A stretch of 64,000 bases of DNA from Dipteris shenzhenensis (GCA_047967505.1 CM106540.1), one strand, 5' to 3'; counted from the first letter of the stretch, positions 1-14,609 are shown. Made by a program: numbers and translations. The notes: generated by a model not told the origin, from the sequence alone.

Positions 1-3000
1 ATTAGGAAGACCATAAAGGGGGAGCTGACGAGGTCACTTCCCAGCCATAGATCTAGCACAAAGGATCACCCTCCGGGCCCGAGGTTACCAAGCACCGCAC
101 ACTGTCCACGACCACAATCCTTGTGTCCCATACCACAGAGCCCACCAAACCAAGCGCTCAGCCAGACTAGGCATATAGGCTTGATCAAGGTCTCGGTAGC
201 CTAAGGAGTCCATCCCTGTAAATAAGCCCACAGCTCAATTTTTAAGACTTACCAAGGGTCTTTTTATCCTAAGGGCACCCGTACACTGGGTGTTCTAACT
301 GACCCCTTTAAAGGGGTCCAATGCTTGAATCATTAATACCAGCTCATGCTATGATCTTGGGGTCATAACAAGGGGTAGCCAATCTTGCCCTCCATGTGCT
401 ATCGCCATGTCTTGCACCTCAGGTGGTGGGCTCCCCATCAACACAGACATAATTTCTCTCTCTTTGTCTATCAAGGAACGAGTTTTAGTACACAGGTGTG
501 TGTCCTGTTGTGAGGAAACTATATTTTGTACCCCAGTTGATTTAGTGTGTCAAAGTTGTGCTTTAGCGAAACTGTGGTTCCTAATTTTTTCAATCAATAC
601 TTGAAATCTTTGTCTTTTGAAGCCAAAATAATAAGAAGAACGAACAGACGCTGCAAGATAGCAAACTCAGTCAAAAGACTATGCTGAAAGTGAAGGACTG
701 ACGTTTCCTCCACCAATCTTCCACGATGGCACTGTTACGATTACTTCCCACAGTAAGCTGGTCAATATTGCAAGCACATCAATCCTCCACATATACCCAA
801 ACAAAACACTCCAACAGGCGCCCCTTAGGTGCCCAATAGGAAATCGTAAGCTAGATGATGGTAGAAGCTTCCAAACAGTGCCAAAAATTGCATATGGTGC
901 TAGATTCTGCTCCCAGATCAAATTGCAATTCTTGGAAGAGCAGTTTGGACAAATCACAATCTGTTAGGAGTCTGTGTCACTCACAATCAGCTTGGAGCTG
1001 TCGATGTCAGTGGTTAGGTGCACTCAAGTGCCTGATGCCATGAACTGTTTCAGAATCTCCTTCTTGTTGTCAACACTGATAGATTTTGGACAAGAAATTG
1101 ATAGAAAACGACAAATATATGCGTGGGAATGCTAGAAAGGTGGACAGAAAACGTGGAAGATGAGAAACTGTCAGAATGGGATGTTAGATGCAAATCTCAA
1201 TCACTGTAGACACATTGGCTCCTTGGAATAAGTGCCTGGAAGAGTATTGATGGCAATTATGAAGATCAGGTGTTAGAATTGTAGCAGGAGGCTGCAATTT
1301 AAATGTCAATCAGCAATGGCAGCTCTGACTGCTTGAGACAGGCCCTTCGAAAATATATGGGCTTTTGGAGATGGAGGTGCAATGACAGATAAGCTGCAAA
1401 TCAAGTTGCAATGCATTCGAGAGCAGCAAGGTACATAGAGGTTGCACTAGTAAAGGTGAAAATGGCAAGGGAGCTGGCTGGTTTCTCAAGCACCAGCTTC
1501 AATCTCCACACTCACCTAATTTCAACAACAAAAAGCAAAAAAGCCTAGAGAAATCAACTGAAAAGCTAAATCAGCTTTTTAGTTTTAGTAAAATAATATG
1601 TGTTAATCAACAAGTATTCTAACCTTTTTAATAAAAAATATAAATAAAGTAAATAGTTTTTAATTCTTTTTAAACTGCCACATGATCCATCTACCCATGC
1701 ACACAGAATAAAATTACACTGGGCCTAGAACATTAAATGTTACCCACGTAGCATCTCTCTTCATCCTGATCCTGTTGGCCTTCTACTGCCCCCTTGTTGG
1801 CCTCATATGGAGGTTCACAGGTAGGGTGGTGGCCCTGTGACCCTTCTAACCAAACACAGGTATGCTTCTACCATTTTCTAGAGAGTCATCAATCAAACAG
1901 TTAAGCTTCCCATCTCTGAAAACCAGGCTTGATGGCCTTCAACCACTCTGAGTGTACAATTTTACTTTTGGCAGCTATTTGTTCAAATGCTGATTGGGGT
2001 TGTATGAGTGTACATGTCTTCGGGAACAGGGTATCTTCTCTCTAAAAAAAATAAAAATGATGGCGTCATCTTCGACTCCCATAAATCTAAATCTTGCCCC
2101 CCCTCCCCCAAACCTCAACCCCTTAGAGGACAATTGGTGTCACAAGAGTATCGAACACATGTTTAAATAGCAGGGCAGAGCAGGCTGGGCAGGGGTGAAA
2201 TCTGAAATCCAGGGGCTACACAGCCCCTACAAAGAGCACGCAAGGGAGGGGGGTAGAAAGGAGGGCCAGTGGAGAAGCAGGAGTACAAGAGGAGTGAAGG
2301 CAGAGAGGAGGAGGACTCAGGAGAGATCAGAAAGCAGAGAGGAGGCAAGGCAAGTGGGCTGGGTACAGTGAGGGGAGAGCAGTTAGGAGCTCCTCACTGA
2401 CGTTTTCGAATGGCCTCGAAAAAGTAGATAGGGAGCCTTGTCTCACTTACAGAGATTAAATTGGAGGGAGGGTGGGACGACTTGCCCTTAGGCAATGAAG
2501 CAATGATAAGCACAAAATGAAGCAGTAAGACATCTGTGACAGGCCATGTGAGGGAGGCTCAATCTAGTGCCGCACATTTTTGGAGAACCCAAGCAGGAAG
2601 TCAGGGTCCAATGCTTTGAAGTCAAGGCAAAGAAATGGATTTGCAGAAAAATGGAAATATGTTTAGATAGCTAGATGATATTGTGCATCTAGATTCTACA
2701 TCTGCGAGTTGGAGTGTGATGGAGTACTACACCGGGCTAACTTTCTGGTAGGTTGAAGTCCTGAAAAGAGGTGATGCAAATGAGTTAATGTGCTTTCCCT
2801 CTTTGTCTGCAAGGTTGGCTCCTTATAGTTTTCTGGATTATAGTGTTATCAAATGCAATTATGCTCGAAGTACCTTCGAAATATAAAAATGTGTGAATCT
2901 GAATTCAATAAGAGCTTTCAATGTTTTTTCCACTAGTACGGATTTGTCTTTGTGCATCTTTTTAAAATGGATAATCTAGAAGCTTACATATATAATAATT

Positions 3001-3216
3001 TCCTACAATACATATTCACCACATTCTCAAGATATAGAGCAATTTGTCCCACTCATTAACTTGGTAGAATTTCATATGTACACGTCTGACCACTAAAACC
3101 CAAACTCAAAACTCAGGCTTCACCCCCCCCATTCCCTTTGTCAATGGCACAATTTTAACTTGAAATAGAGGTATGAATCATGAACTCATACTGATATGAC
3201 TATCGTAATTTTGTAG
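1..3216. other. Probable upstream COP1 intron; no exon recognised
   Basis: This stretch lies directly 5' of the first visible COP1 exon and ends in a splice acceptor (ttttgtag), so at least its 3' part is COP1 intron. I looked for the preceding COP1 exons (WD blades before the VGSADHH segment) and found none, which suggests a first visible intron longer than 3 kb. Positions 2160-2400 form a G/A-rich tract. No open frame here matches a family I know. Confidence 0.5.
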
Positions 3217-4545
3217 GTTGGTTCAGCTGATCATCACATACACTATTATGACTTGCGGAACAGCCACGTACCTTTGCATGTGTTCAGTGGACACAGGAAA
3301 ACAGTGTCTTACGTAAAGTTTCTCTCTCCTAATGAGCTGGCCTCTGCATCTACGGACAGCACTCTTCGTCTTTGGGATGTGAAAGAAAACTCACATGTAT
3401 GCATGTGATTCTTTCCTTGAGAAGTATCTTCATGTTACGTTATTAGGCAACAGTAAGATAGAATCTGTTTCTGTCCTTGTGGTTCACTTATCTTTACTTT
3501 GACAATGACAAAACAACACTCACATGCAATTTGCCACTGTGGTCTTTATTAACATACCTTTTACCTTAAAAGGCGACAAATATATGGATTTGCAAGATGA
3601 TATTTATCCAGGATAGATTCAACGCTTTAATTACAGGGACTGGTTCGAAGGCCTTGGTAGGAAGCATCTTTGTTTTCACGTGATTTTTAAAGCAAGCTTG
3701 CGAGGGGGTTGTGACTGTTGTTTCTTTTTCTTCATGAAGTTTCTTTCTTGTTACCTTGCCCCGTTTTCAAGTTGTTCTATGAACCTCTAATATCCATCCA
3801 ATATACAATTTTCATATAACCTTTATCATTTAAGAGGGAGGTTCTCGTTGACGCGAAGTGGATTTTCTTTTGGGGGGTGCCCTGATAGGGAGCTTCTTGT
3901 TTTTCTAGTGATTTTCTTTGCTTGCTTGCAAGGTGAAGTTTTATTTCTAGTTATGTTTCCTTTCTTATATTTACTTTGTCCACTTCTATCTTTCTCTATT
4001 TGGAACTCAAGCTAATGGACAAAACTATGAGATCCATTTATTTCTGTTTAGTTTGGTTCTTATAACTGTTTGCCTTTAATTTTGCAGATACGAACCCTGA
4101 AAGGACATACAAATGAGAAGAACTTTGTTGGGCTGTCTGTAAACAGTGAATACATTGCTTGTGGTAGCGAAACTAATGAAGTGTTTGTTTACCACAAGGT
4201 ATATACTATCTACCTTATTTCCTGTGTATGTTTAGAGCACACACTCAAAATTCACATGCTTGTAGGATGTGAATGAGTTTTGTGGAGATTTTATTTTGTT
4301 TATCTTAATATTCCGTCTATATTTTAATATGTTCGTTTACAAAAGTTTAATAAAAAAGCTGGTCTTTCCTGAAGCAGGCTATATCCAAGCCTGCAGCGTG
4401 GCATAGGTTTGGATCCACAGATCTTGATGATAGTGATGATGATACATCTCATTTCATAAGTGCAGTTTGTTGGAAAAGTGAGAGTCCTACAATGCTAGCT
4501 GCTAACAGTCAAGGTACTATTAAGGTGCTTGTGCTGGCTCCCTGA
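3217..4545 (+). CDS. COP1: COP1, C-terminal WD40 exons (partial gene)
   Basis: COP1 is the substrate-binding subunit of the COP1-SPA ubiquitin ligase. It targets light-signalling transcription factors such as HY5 for degradation in the nucleus, and its WD40 propeller binds VP-motif substrates and photoreceptors. Three exons are visible: 3217-3396, 4088-4198 and 4378-4545. All are in phase 0 with GT-AG borders, and together they encode 151 residues before TGA at 4543-4545. Recognisable pieces are [14 protein letters not shown], a full WD repeat ending [62 protein letters not shown] and the terminal [10 protein letters not shown]. The KVLVLA end and the acidic DLDDSDDDT insert fit COP1 better than its SPA paralogues, which end differently. 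The RING, coiled-coil and first WD repeats lie upstream of the window. The visible part has no lesion and looks functional. Confidence 0.93.
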
Positions 4546-7500
4546 TCTACCTTGTTAGGTTTGTGCCTTTAATTTTGTGTTAATTGCCTCGATCAAATGT
4601 GAAGTTTTCACAAGATGTTGAATTGCTATTGACAAAGTGTCAATCAAAGCATCATGAAATGGGATCATTATGTGTCTCCACGTGTAGAATATACAGCTCT
4701 TTGCAGTAGGGGGCAATGTTAATTCAATTTAGAGAATTTTCATGGTGCAAAAGCTCTTTATGGAGGAAAAGGGAAAGCAGTACTGGCTGGTGGTTAAGTT
4801 CAACTGCCGCACCAGATCTGGTGGTTATATATTCTGAACGCTTGCAGGTAAAGCTACATTGTCATCTGTGTACATGTTTTCTTATACAGTGGCATTTTCA
4901 GTGCTCTCTTTTACCGAATGCTAGGCTATTCCCAGATGCCATCTTAAACATGGGATTTCAAGATTATGGATTACCTGTAATCTTTGCAGAGTGCTGTACT
5001 TTACAATAGGTTTTACTGAATCACACCATTTTTCTCTGGTTCAAGTCACAAAAACAGTAAGCTTTGCAGAATGTTATAATTTGCCAAAATTTCTGAAAAA
5101 TCATGCCATTTTTCATGGTTTGTGATGGGAGACAAAACTTCAAAAGTTTCAAAAGGTATTTCTTTCTATCTTTCTGCATTATGGATCCACTTATGAGGTC
5201 CATTATGTGTTTAATCATTTGACCATCGGTGAGCGCTGACCTTTATAATGCAAGTTGTGTGTGGGGATTCTTACATGAACCTTGTGGGTTGTTTTGGCAG
5301 TAGGTGCATGTTGAATTTTGTTGAACGGGCTGTTTTACATCGGGAAGCATGGGTTAATTTTCTTGAGTAGTTATTAGTGCGCAACGGCAACACATGAATT
5401 GTTGAGTATGGAAGGTGGTAGAGGAGAGGATACCCAGGATCTAGAAGTAAGCTCAATTCTCTATTCCAAAATGAAAAGATGTAGAGTCACAAACATAAGA
5501 AACTCTAATAGGTTGTTTACAGCAAGACTCTCTAATGTTAGAGACGTCTTTTCTACCTCTTTGTATACATATCGTCTTGGTGTGCTAAGTGCAATTTACA
5601 TTCTTAACGCCCCTTTTTAAATTGCACTCCATAAGACGAGGGTGTATTGCAAATTCTATGAGAACCTGTAAAATGTGGTTATAGTAGCTACTTGAATTGT
5701 CAACAATTCCGTCTTCGCTTCTTAGCAGTTACCTTTAAATAGATCCCAAAGGTGGTGCTTTTACCCACGAGTGCACATTCCGAAATTTGGGGTCAGGCTA
5801 GTTTCTTGATTCACCCAATTTGAATATTCTGATATGACTTACCATAAGCTTTCTTCCAATGAAGCTTCTTCAAGAGTCGTTTGTGGAAAACTCCAATTCA
5901 TGAGAGATACATTCCAATATTACATGCATTTGATTGACATGCTTTGGGCTTTGCAAAAGTCACACATTATTGGTGAGACTTATACTAACCCCGTTGTCAC
6001 ATGGTAGAACCTTCATGTGTTTGCCAATTTCTTTCTAACCAAAGCTTTGAATGTATGAAAATAATCAAGCACTTCAATTTTTTTTCTTAGAGATTGTAGT
6101 TATTTGCAAAGTAATGAAATGAATTCTCTACGGCAAGTGTACAACATGTGGTTCTTGTCAGGTTAGGGCAAAAAAAAGGATGCTTTTTTCTACAACATTA
6201 CTATAAATTTCGTTGGGTTTTGGGTAATAATTCAGTGGTAACCCTTATACTAGTATTCCGCTTCAGTATAACTAATATTTTGGTAGTTTAGTGAAAGCTT
6301 AAACATGCTTCCAATTTGATACCTTTGGCAACAAGGTTATTTGTAAGATTGTTTGCATGGAGAAAGATGAAGAGGACATCATTGTAATTGTCAACCAGTT
6401 GAGCAAGCGATGCAAACCATTATTGGTGGCTTTTGTGTAGTTTGAATTACTTTTGAATTGGCATAGCGTGTGGCTTCAACTTTTGCAAAAATTTCTTTGC
6501 AAAAAAAAAAACTTATGCGAAATTGGCCATTTGTAATGAATACATGCTCTAAATTTGTGAAAGTCATTCATCATGGTTGGTTGAGACAATTAGCCATTTA
6601 AAAATGTCAATTTGCTTGGTCTAAAAATTGCCTTGTGTTAACGTAAGTGTTTTATTTTCTTGAGGGTTTTGGTTATCGCGATTGACATTTTGACTTTTTT
6701 AATCCATGAGGCTTATCTCTTCTTATGGCATTGTGAGTCTTGATTGTTTCAATTGTTGGGTCTTCTTCATAGTGATAATCATATGACTTAAATTATTATT
6801 GCAATGATTACTTCTACATTTCCTTTCCTTTGGCTATTCCAAGTACCTCTAAGAGGATTCTATCTATGATGTTGTCCTTGTAATAATACTTGAATAAAAT
6901 TTTGCATAGCATATAATTGTTGCTGGTCTTTGTGAAATGTTGAGTGTTGATTAGAGCCTCTTGCAAAATTTGTACTCTTTTAGGACCTTTAACCACTTGT
7001 TGCAAATGCTTGTTCAGGACCATTGTTTTCATTAGATCCTCCTTTCTAGGCTTGCTCTTGCATAAACATATTGGACATGATCACAAAGTTGGGGTAACCC
7101 CTAGGACTGCACTTTTAAATATGTAACCGTATGAGGGGGATTCTAGGGTCAATGTCGTCGGTTCAGTATAGACATTTTTTAATCCAATAAATATACATTT
7201 AGAAGGAGCTCATAAATTTTTAATTTTATAAAAGGAAAGGAATGGTGGACTTGTATGTGAAAAGGGGTTTGAATTTGTCCCTTAAGTGCATGTTGTATGC
7301 ACAATTTTCTTTTCGAGCACTCCCGCGACAGGCGGTCGGCATGGCAGGGGGGTCGGGTTCTCCATTGCAACCATTGGAATTGTAAATTGAAAATCCTTGC
7401 CAGGATTCAAGTCGATCTACACGAATCTTGTGTTGTCTACCATGTGATCAATGGCTCTAAAATGATCTGCGAGATCGCTTGATTGCATTAAGTAATCTTG

Positions 7501-8525
7501 TCTACGTGCTACTTCTTTTGGTAGTATTGAGCTAGTTCTCAAGCAAAGAACACTTCACATGTTTTTAGCAACAAACTTATTATCAGGTGCTTTGCAGACA
7601 TCCTTTTGGATAAACTTTTTAAAAGCGGAAAATGGTACTTTGTAGTTTCCTCTCCCTTGCATTTGGCATGAAAAATGTACCTTGAAACACTGTTAACATG
7701 TTTAGAGAGTGTTGAAGGTGTGAAAGGAAAGGATGGAGAAAGCCATTAAAGCCATTGCACTAGGATCTAAAAGTATGCACACTTTGTATTTAAATGAGTA
7801 GATAAAGCTTCTAAACAAAAACTTATTAGTTTGGTGAAGGCAAGCCTGTGTTTGTTGGGACATGCCTATTCTACTAGTCTTTGTATACATAGTGTCCCTA
7901 TTGTATATCAAGTGGAGTTTACTTTCCCAACATGAAAAGGCTGTAACAGGGTAGTGAAAACAAGATAGCATATCTTTTCACACATCTTTTGAAATGCTTA
8001 AACAACCATGCAAATGGTTGGGGGCACGTTTCCATGCAAGTAGACAAATTGCATCCATGGCCATACTAAAGCGACATCCTTGTAGCGACTAGTGGTACTC
8101 ACTTGATCAAGGTATTTTAAATGAGGCTAGGCTCTTGAAGTTGATGTACAATTTTGGCATCATGTGGCCTAAAGAGTTAGATATAAAAATAAAAGTGCAT
8201 TCTAATCCACACACTCTAGATCTCTTCTTGGTAACTGTGATCATTGGAGACCCACGATGTTAACATGATAACATGTTCATTTCTCCATATTTTTATGCTG
8301 AGAAAATAATAAAGATCTCCCATGTCTTATGTATCACAACTCAAGTGTGAGTTGTTTGACTTGAGAAATGAGCTAACCATTTAGACCTATGATGATAAAG
8401 TCTTCAGGATAAAGCACAATAATAACTATGTCTTGTGTTGTTATTTTCATGCTAGGAGAGTTTGCTCCATCCTGATTCACATTTGTTGCATTTTATAGAC
8501 CAGACTTGAGAGTAGTTTGGCTCTT
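4546..8525. other. COP1 3' region and intergenic DNA; no gene seen
   Basis: The first few hundred bases after the COP1 stop should be 3' UTR; I see no decisive polyadenylation signal. The rest is AT-rich and contains only short frames with no family resemblance. No tRNA or other RNA gene was recognised. Confidence 0.5.
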
Positions 8526-8990
8526 TAGTAGTAATTGTACCCAAGAAGAGATCTAGAATAGTTTGATCTACGTCAAATATTGGGAGCTAAACAAGGTAGC
8601 TATCCTTGATTCACATATGTTGCATTTTATAGACTAGATCTTTGATCAAATATCAAGAAATGAGCTACACAACTTCATGGATTGTTCTGTAGGGTATAAC
8701 AAATTGCAATAGCTCCCAAAGACACACTCAAGGCCACCTTTGTATCAGTATTTGGAGTCTTTGGGAGTGATATAATCTTGTTTGGATTGCAAAAAGGCTC
8801 CCAATACATATCAAAGATTCATGAACTTCATTTGGAACCTCGTCTCGAAGAACCTGGAGGTCTTCATTGACAACTTAAGTCTCGCGACTCCCATATTCGC
8901 TAGAACAAAGGTGGTGATGTTTATAGAGAATAAGGTACTTTGCCAAATGCTAAACAAGTTGAAACCTTTCAATTGCTTGTTACAATTGAA
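8526..8990 (+). pseudogene. Ty3/Gypsy reverse transcriptase remnant
   Basis: Translation across at least three frameshifts and two in-frame stops gives the palm and fingers of a Gypsy reverse transcriptase in the right order. These pieces are VIVPKKRSRIV, VKYWELNKVAILDS, FDQISRNELHNFMDCSVGYN, IAPKDTLKATFVSVFGVFG, FGLQK, then APNTYQRFMNFIWNLVSKN and LEVFIDNLS. The last segment aligns with the catalytic (Y/F)xDD box, but its second Asp is Asn here. No RNase H, integrase or LTRs were found next to it, so this is an old, broken copy. The order and spacing of the blocks make a chance match unlikely. Confidence 0.72.
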
Positions 8991-10726
8991 GTGATCATGC
9001 AAGAGTTAAATTACGAACTAAGGACAAAACCTCCATGATTTGCAGTCAATCCTTGATTACTGTGCACAATAGCCGATGAACAATGATGATGACCTAGAAT
9101 CTCAAGATGAATAAAAGGAACACAGAAAATGGTAGTAGCAAATTTGTGATAGCAATGGTCATTGAGATGCTCCTCCTTTTTAGATCATGTCAGATATGTT
9201 GATGCAAGACAACAAATATTGTGGCTTATAGTAGAGACAAGTATCCAAGGAGCAAGAGGTATAAACCACTTTGGTAGAGGAGATTAGTAGCAAAAAGCTT
9301 CTAAAAGAAGATGTAAGTGCGATTTTCACAGTATCCCATGCCATATGATATGATATGATTGTATTAAAGTGCAAGAAAAAGATAAGGGATATAGAAAATG
9401 GCCAAAATATGATTAGAAATAAAAAGTAAACACTAGAATCCAACATCAACAACATTAGCTATAGCATAAAAAAAGACATCAATGTAGCAATGCAATCCAA
9501 TGGTCAAGTTCTTCATTGATTGGAATGTGTTATGAAGAGATCGTCTAATAGGGGACCTATTTCATGAATGAACTCATAAAAAATCCAGTTGAGGAGCTTT
9601 CCATCACCCACCACTGAGGGCCAGTTGAGGAGCTTTCCATCGCCCACCACTGAGGGCCATCATGCCCTACAACCCAAAAGTAAATGGGAAAAGCAAAAAA
9701 TATGAATCAAGTGCTTGACCAAAGCAATTTTACAAAGGCATAGTACATGGTTTCCAAAATATCCTAGGATAATGCTAGGGGATTATTTCACAACTCTCTC
9801 TTGGCTTGCTATTATAATCGGGATAACATTATCTTCCTCAACATCTTGAATGGCCTCGCTCCAAACTTAATGTACTGAATGAGTTCACATACGAAATTCT
9901 ACCTTTTGATTGTACATAAAATTTAGGAAAGACCTATTTTGTACATTAGACCAACCATTTAACATCAAGATACATCAAACATTTGCAAAGAAGGACTTGA
10001 AAAGGAAGGTGCAAAGAAGATAGTACGTTCTATGGTTTCTTTTGATTTAGGTCTCTAGATTAATAATTATTAGTAAACATTAATGATTTGCTTATTGCAT
10101 TTTCAAGTACAATTGAAATTGATGATTTTGGGATGTGAGATCCGGGTGCAGGATAAACAATGAGAAGGGGTTCTTCCCTAGGGGATATCCTAGAGCTACA
10201 CATTAGAGAGAATGAATTGACCTTATGGAAAGGAGGAGTTACAAAGTTTTGGGCACGATCAAAAGTGATGTCCCTCATATCTTTAAGTCCAAATTCAAAA
10301 ATTTCGATGAGGCATGGGGAAGCGATCAGAGGCAGAGCCTTGGAAGATGTAGCTATGAGTGTTATCCTTGGTGTAATTGATGCAACAAATATGGCTAATA
10401 CCTTTGCACTACCTATCTTCACGGCACCTAGGAGGAGAAGTGACATTGTATAATGGATTTTTGTTGTCAAGAAACACAAACTATTGTGAATATAAACCAA
10501 ACCTTGTTTCATTTTTGTTGTATATTGCACCAATAAATGTATGCATATAAAACATATAATATATAAATTTAAACCATCTTTGTAGCATTGCAAGACGATT
10601 GCAATTTGTGGTGAATTGAACTTGGTTTTTTACAATTAACTAATATTTATGAATCAAACATGCATTTTTGCAATCAAATAATTTGATAAAAATTTTTCAT
10701 GACATAATCCACAAAGTTCTTTTCAA

Positions 10727-10729
<3 letters not shown>
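8991..10729. other. Intergenic DNA without a recognised gene
   Basis: No family match was found on either strand. Open frames at 10160-10453 (+) and 10060-10593 (-) overlap each other and show no domain, so I do not call them genes. A short tandem duplication is listed separately. Confidence 0.45.
9584..9658. repeat. 37-bp tandem duplication
   Basis: Two adjacent copies, starting ccagttgagg at 9584 and 9621, differ at one position (cacccacc against cgcccacc). This is a recent local duplication. Confidence 0.9.
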
Positions 10730-10794
<65 letters not shown>

Positions 10795-10798
10795 TTCT

Positions 10799-10840
<42 letters not shown>
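10730..10840. repeat. Compound microsatellite (CT)n(CA)n
   Basis: About 70 bp of CT repeats with two TTTCT interruptions are followed directly by 40 bp of AC repeats. Open frames across it (Ser-Leu or Thr-His runs) are artefacts of the repeat. Confidence 0.98.
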
Positions 10841-10841
<1 letters not shown>

Positions 10842-13504
10842 ATCTATCTATCTCCGACTTACCTAATACAACACACAAAACCCCCCCATGTTGGCTCTTT
10901 CCCACGGCTTCCACAGGAAGAGCAAGATGTTCTAGGTATGCAAGTTCGAGGCATTTTGTCAGCTATATAGGTATATCGACGTTGTCGTCGTTTGTAGTAT
11001 AAGTGTAATAAGCTAGGGCCTCGGGTCTCGTATTTTGGCGAGAAACATAGGCTCAAGTTTGGTAAGCAAACATTGTGCATGCTTGTGTGAAAGGAACGTT
11101 CTTCTTCCTGGTCGGGGTAATGAAGGCTTTTGCCTCCATTTGGAGTTGAAAGGTTTAGAAAGAGTTTAAGGGCTAGAAGGAGGTTCATGGTTTAGAAGGG
11201 GTTCAGAGTTCAAAAGGGGTTTCAAGGTTAGAACGAGGATCCAAGGTTCAAACTAGATTACATGGTGGGGAATTCATCTGCCTCATAGATCATGGAGGTC
11301 AAGGGTTAAGGAACTAATCTAAGAGACTAAGGGTTCAGGGGGAGCATAGGAGTGGGAGAGAAAGAAGGTGTAAGAGCATGGGGGTGAGAGAGAGAGAGGA
11401 GAAGGGAGGAGGAGAGGGAGAGGAGGAGTTGCAAGGTTGGAGGAGAGGGGAGTAGGAGGCAAGGTTAGGACATGCTTTTGGACGTGGAGTGCAAGGAAGC
11501 ATGGACGCTTGGAGACAACTGCATGGAACACCAAAGTAGAATTCAACACAATGCCCCAAAGAGTTTGGGCTTCATTCCATTATGGGGTATTTATACAAGT
11601 TGGAGATCTTTTCTCTTTGCATGTAGGAATTGTAAGATTTTCTCTACATGTAGAACTTGCATTTAGGATGCGCATATAGAAGTTGCATGTTGCATGTAGG
11701 AACTGCATGTGGAATTGTATGTAGAACTTGCATGTAGAACATGCATGTTGGATTTCTAAGAGAGATTATTCCTAGCCTTATGCAAGTATAAATGGAGCTT
11801 TTCCGCTACTCTACACAAACATTCTGTGCTACTTAAGTCCATGTTGGCATAGAAAAGTTTAGCCTTTGAGGTCATTCTTATACTCTCTCATACACACTTT
11901 TTTGGCATTATGATAACCTTCTTTTTGGCTTGCCCCATGGGAAGGTCTAATCGGAGGTTCCACTTTGAGAAGCTAAAAATTTTGTTTTTTTAGAAATTAG
12001 CATTTGGATTTTTATGATTGGGTCTTCACGTTAATGTCTCTGCCTATCAGCTTTTAGTCTCCCAGTTGTACAGTCGTAAGCTCTCCTAGCACATCTACTT
12101 AGGGTTTGGATCCTTTTCTCTACGTAAGCCCTTCATGGCGTCTCTTTGGGAATAGTTATGTTACACATATCAACTTACTTTGCTTGTTGCCAACTCTGCT
12201 ATGCTTTGTTCTGTTTGGTTGTCCTTAGTCCTTGGAGCCTTGGGCATTGTTGCTACCTTTTGTTAGCTAGTCACTCATGGTGCCTCCATTGCCTCTTCTT
12301 TCATTTCTCACATTACACTTAGTGTTTGGTCTAGACCTGCGCTCCTTGTATTATGGTCTTCACAACTGGTTCTTATGCTCGAGGTCTCCTTTTCCAACTT
12401 GGTTCACTAATAGCTAACACTACTTGGTTCACTTACAGCTAACTTGGTATGGACTTGCTCCTTGTATTATGATCTTCACAACTGGTTCGTATGCTCATGA
12501 TCTCTTTTTTCAACTTGGCTCACTAGCTTGATTATTGTCTGTAGCCTGATGTCTTTCTACATTCGTGTAATTTAATGGGTTAATGTCTCCAGTACCATTT
12601 CCCATTATGAAGGTTTATTCATCAGACTGCTAGGATCACGATTCCATTAACCCCAACCATTGATAGGGAAGGATTTAAGACCACTCTAAGTTTCCCATGC
12701 CATGAAACTCGAGTTTGCTAAGGGTTAATCTCCACCATTGATCCTCATAGCATTTTCCATAGGTGATGATATGGTGAGCTTGGAATTTTTCATGTCGCCT
12801 CCTTGTTGCCCTTGTCGAATAAGAAGTGCAATCGAGGGATAAATGCTTCTATCTTTATGACAATAAGCCTTCTTTTTCTATAACAAGCTTGGTCCTATCA
12901 TAGATATTCATTTGCCAAAAAGTACATCATATATACCTCTATATAAAAATAATGAAAAAAATTCTCAATTTTTAAATTTCCATTAGACTTTGAGAATTTC
13001 CAAGCGCTTGCTATTGAGAAAGAAACACCCCACTAACTTTGCTTGTGTTCATTAACTCATGTCAGTTTTTGGGAAGAATTCTTAATGTTTTGTCCCTTGT
13101 CATTCATACAAGTGTATAATTCCAAATCCCAATTTTTATACAAGTGAAATTTCTTTTTGGTTGGCACTTCTAGCACCTTCGCCACTTCTTTCCAAAAAAT
13201 CTCCACATGGAATGATTTTGTTACCCACTACATTGTTCATGGGCTTCATTACCAACCAACTCTCCATTACCTACTCGTTTCATAGTGCAAAGTCATGTGT
13301 CCTACATGTATGACACTCCACTCCTAATTTGCGTTCTTTTCTCCTTTTACCAATGGTAAATAAAGTGACTCCTTTAGGTGATGTTTCCTCTACAACAGGG
13401 TGAGTGTATAGTCAATGTGAATCCCTCCTTTCTTGTTTAAACGACAAAATGGTTTTTTTTGTTTAATCATTATTCCCCTTAGCAAGGGATCCCTTAAAGG
13501 AAGA
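10841..13504. other. Intergenic DNA, low-complexity patches
   Basis: No gene was recognised. Positions 11330-11470 are purine-rich (GGAG/GAGAG). Positions 11640-11760 carry short degenerate repeats of gcatgtagaactt type. A tandem duplication near 12.4 kb is listed separately. Confidence 0.5.
12333..12530. repeat. Degenerate tandem duplication, period about 118 bp
   Basis: Two copies of a segment beginning near gctccttgtattat and running through cttcacaactggttc to caacttgg occur at about 12340-12412 and 12456-12520, with scattered substitutions. Confidence 0.8.
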
Positions 13505-13609
<105 letters not shown>

Positions 13610-14130
13610 CCTTAACAATATGGCACACGAAGCTCCAAATAGCCAAGTTCTTTTTAAAAACGTTTTTCCATATTAAATTTGCAAGGAATGGGCACAAATA
13701 TGGTAAAGGAAAATGAAAATGTAAAATTCGTGAGGTAGCCTAGGCTCCAAGGTCAGGGTCACATTACCTATCATGGTCCAAACCAATCAATTGTTTAGAA
13801 TGCGGTTACATTTGGAAGACAGGTAATGCTTGTATTCTCTGGCTTGTTGTTGCTGAATCTATGAACTAGAGCACACCTTTAGGATTCTAAAATGAATTGT
13901 TAGCTTCTAAGAAATTAAGGAAAATTTTGAAATTTTGAAGTTAAAGGGCAATGGTGAAAATGATGGGAACAATGGAATACTGAAATGCTAAAAAATAAAA
14001 GCCATTGATATAAATAGGGACAATAGAATACAACTATGTCTCAAATGAGCTCATAAAAAATCATGTAGCATTATACAAAAGCTAATTAACCATGTGTACA
14101 AATTTAATATAGAAAAAGAGGGGGGTTAGA

Positions 14131-14350
14131 GTTAGAGCATGCATTAATTATTTCAATAAGCAACTAAAGAAACTAAAAGACGGGGGTTGGAGGGGTAAGA
14201 TTTTATAGGTTAGAGCATAAATTATTTAAAGAAGGAACTAAAGAAAATCATAAGGAGAAAGTAAGCAAGACTTAATTCTAAGTCTAAGAAACTAAAAGGT
14301 AAAACTTCTAATGTTAAACCGAAGAAATTAAGAAGTGATAAACAAAGGGG

Positions 14351-14411
<61 letters not shown>

Positions 14412-14455
14412 TATGTGTGTGTGTGTGTGTATGTGTGTACACCATCTGTCACTTA

Positions 14456-14495
<40 letters not shown>

Positions 14496-14560
14496 TCACT
14501 TGTATGTACACCATTTGTGTCACTTGTGTGTGTGTGTGTGTGTATGTGTGTGTGTACACG

Positions 14561-14609
<49 letters not shown>

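Noticed and set aside
679-957. 92-codon minus-strand frame
   Set aside because: It has hydrophobic stretches but no family match, and it lies in the presumed COP1 intron.
4716-5009. 97-codon plus-strand frame after the COP1 stop
   Set aside because: It sits in the expected 3' UTR and resembles no known protein; COP1 already ends with its normal KVLVLA terminus.
10060-10593. 177-codon minus-strand frame and overlapping plus frame at 10160-10453
   Set aside because: No recognisable family, no codon or context support, and the two frames overlap on opposite strands.
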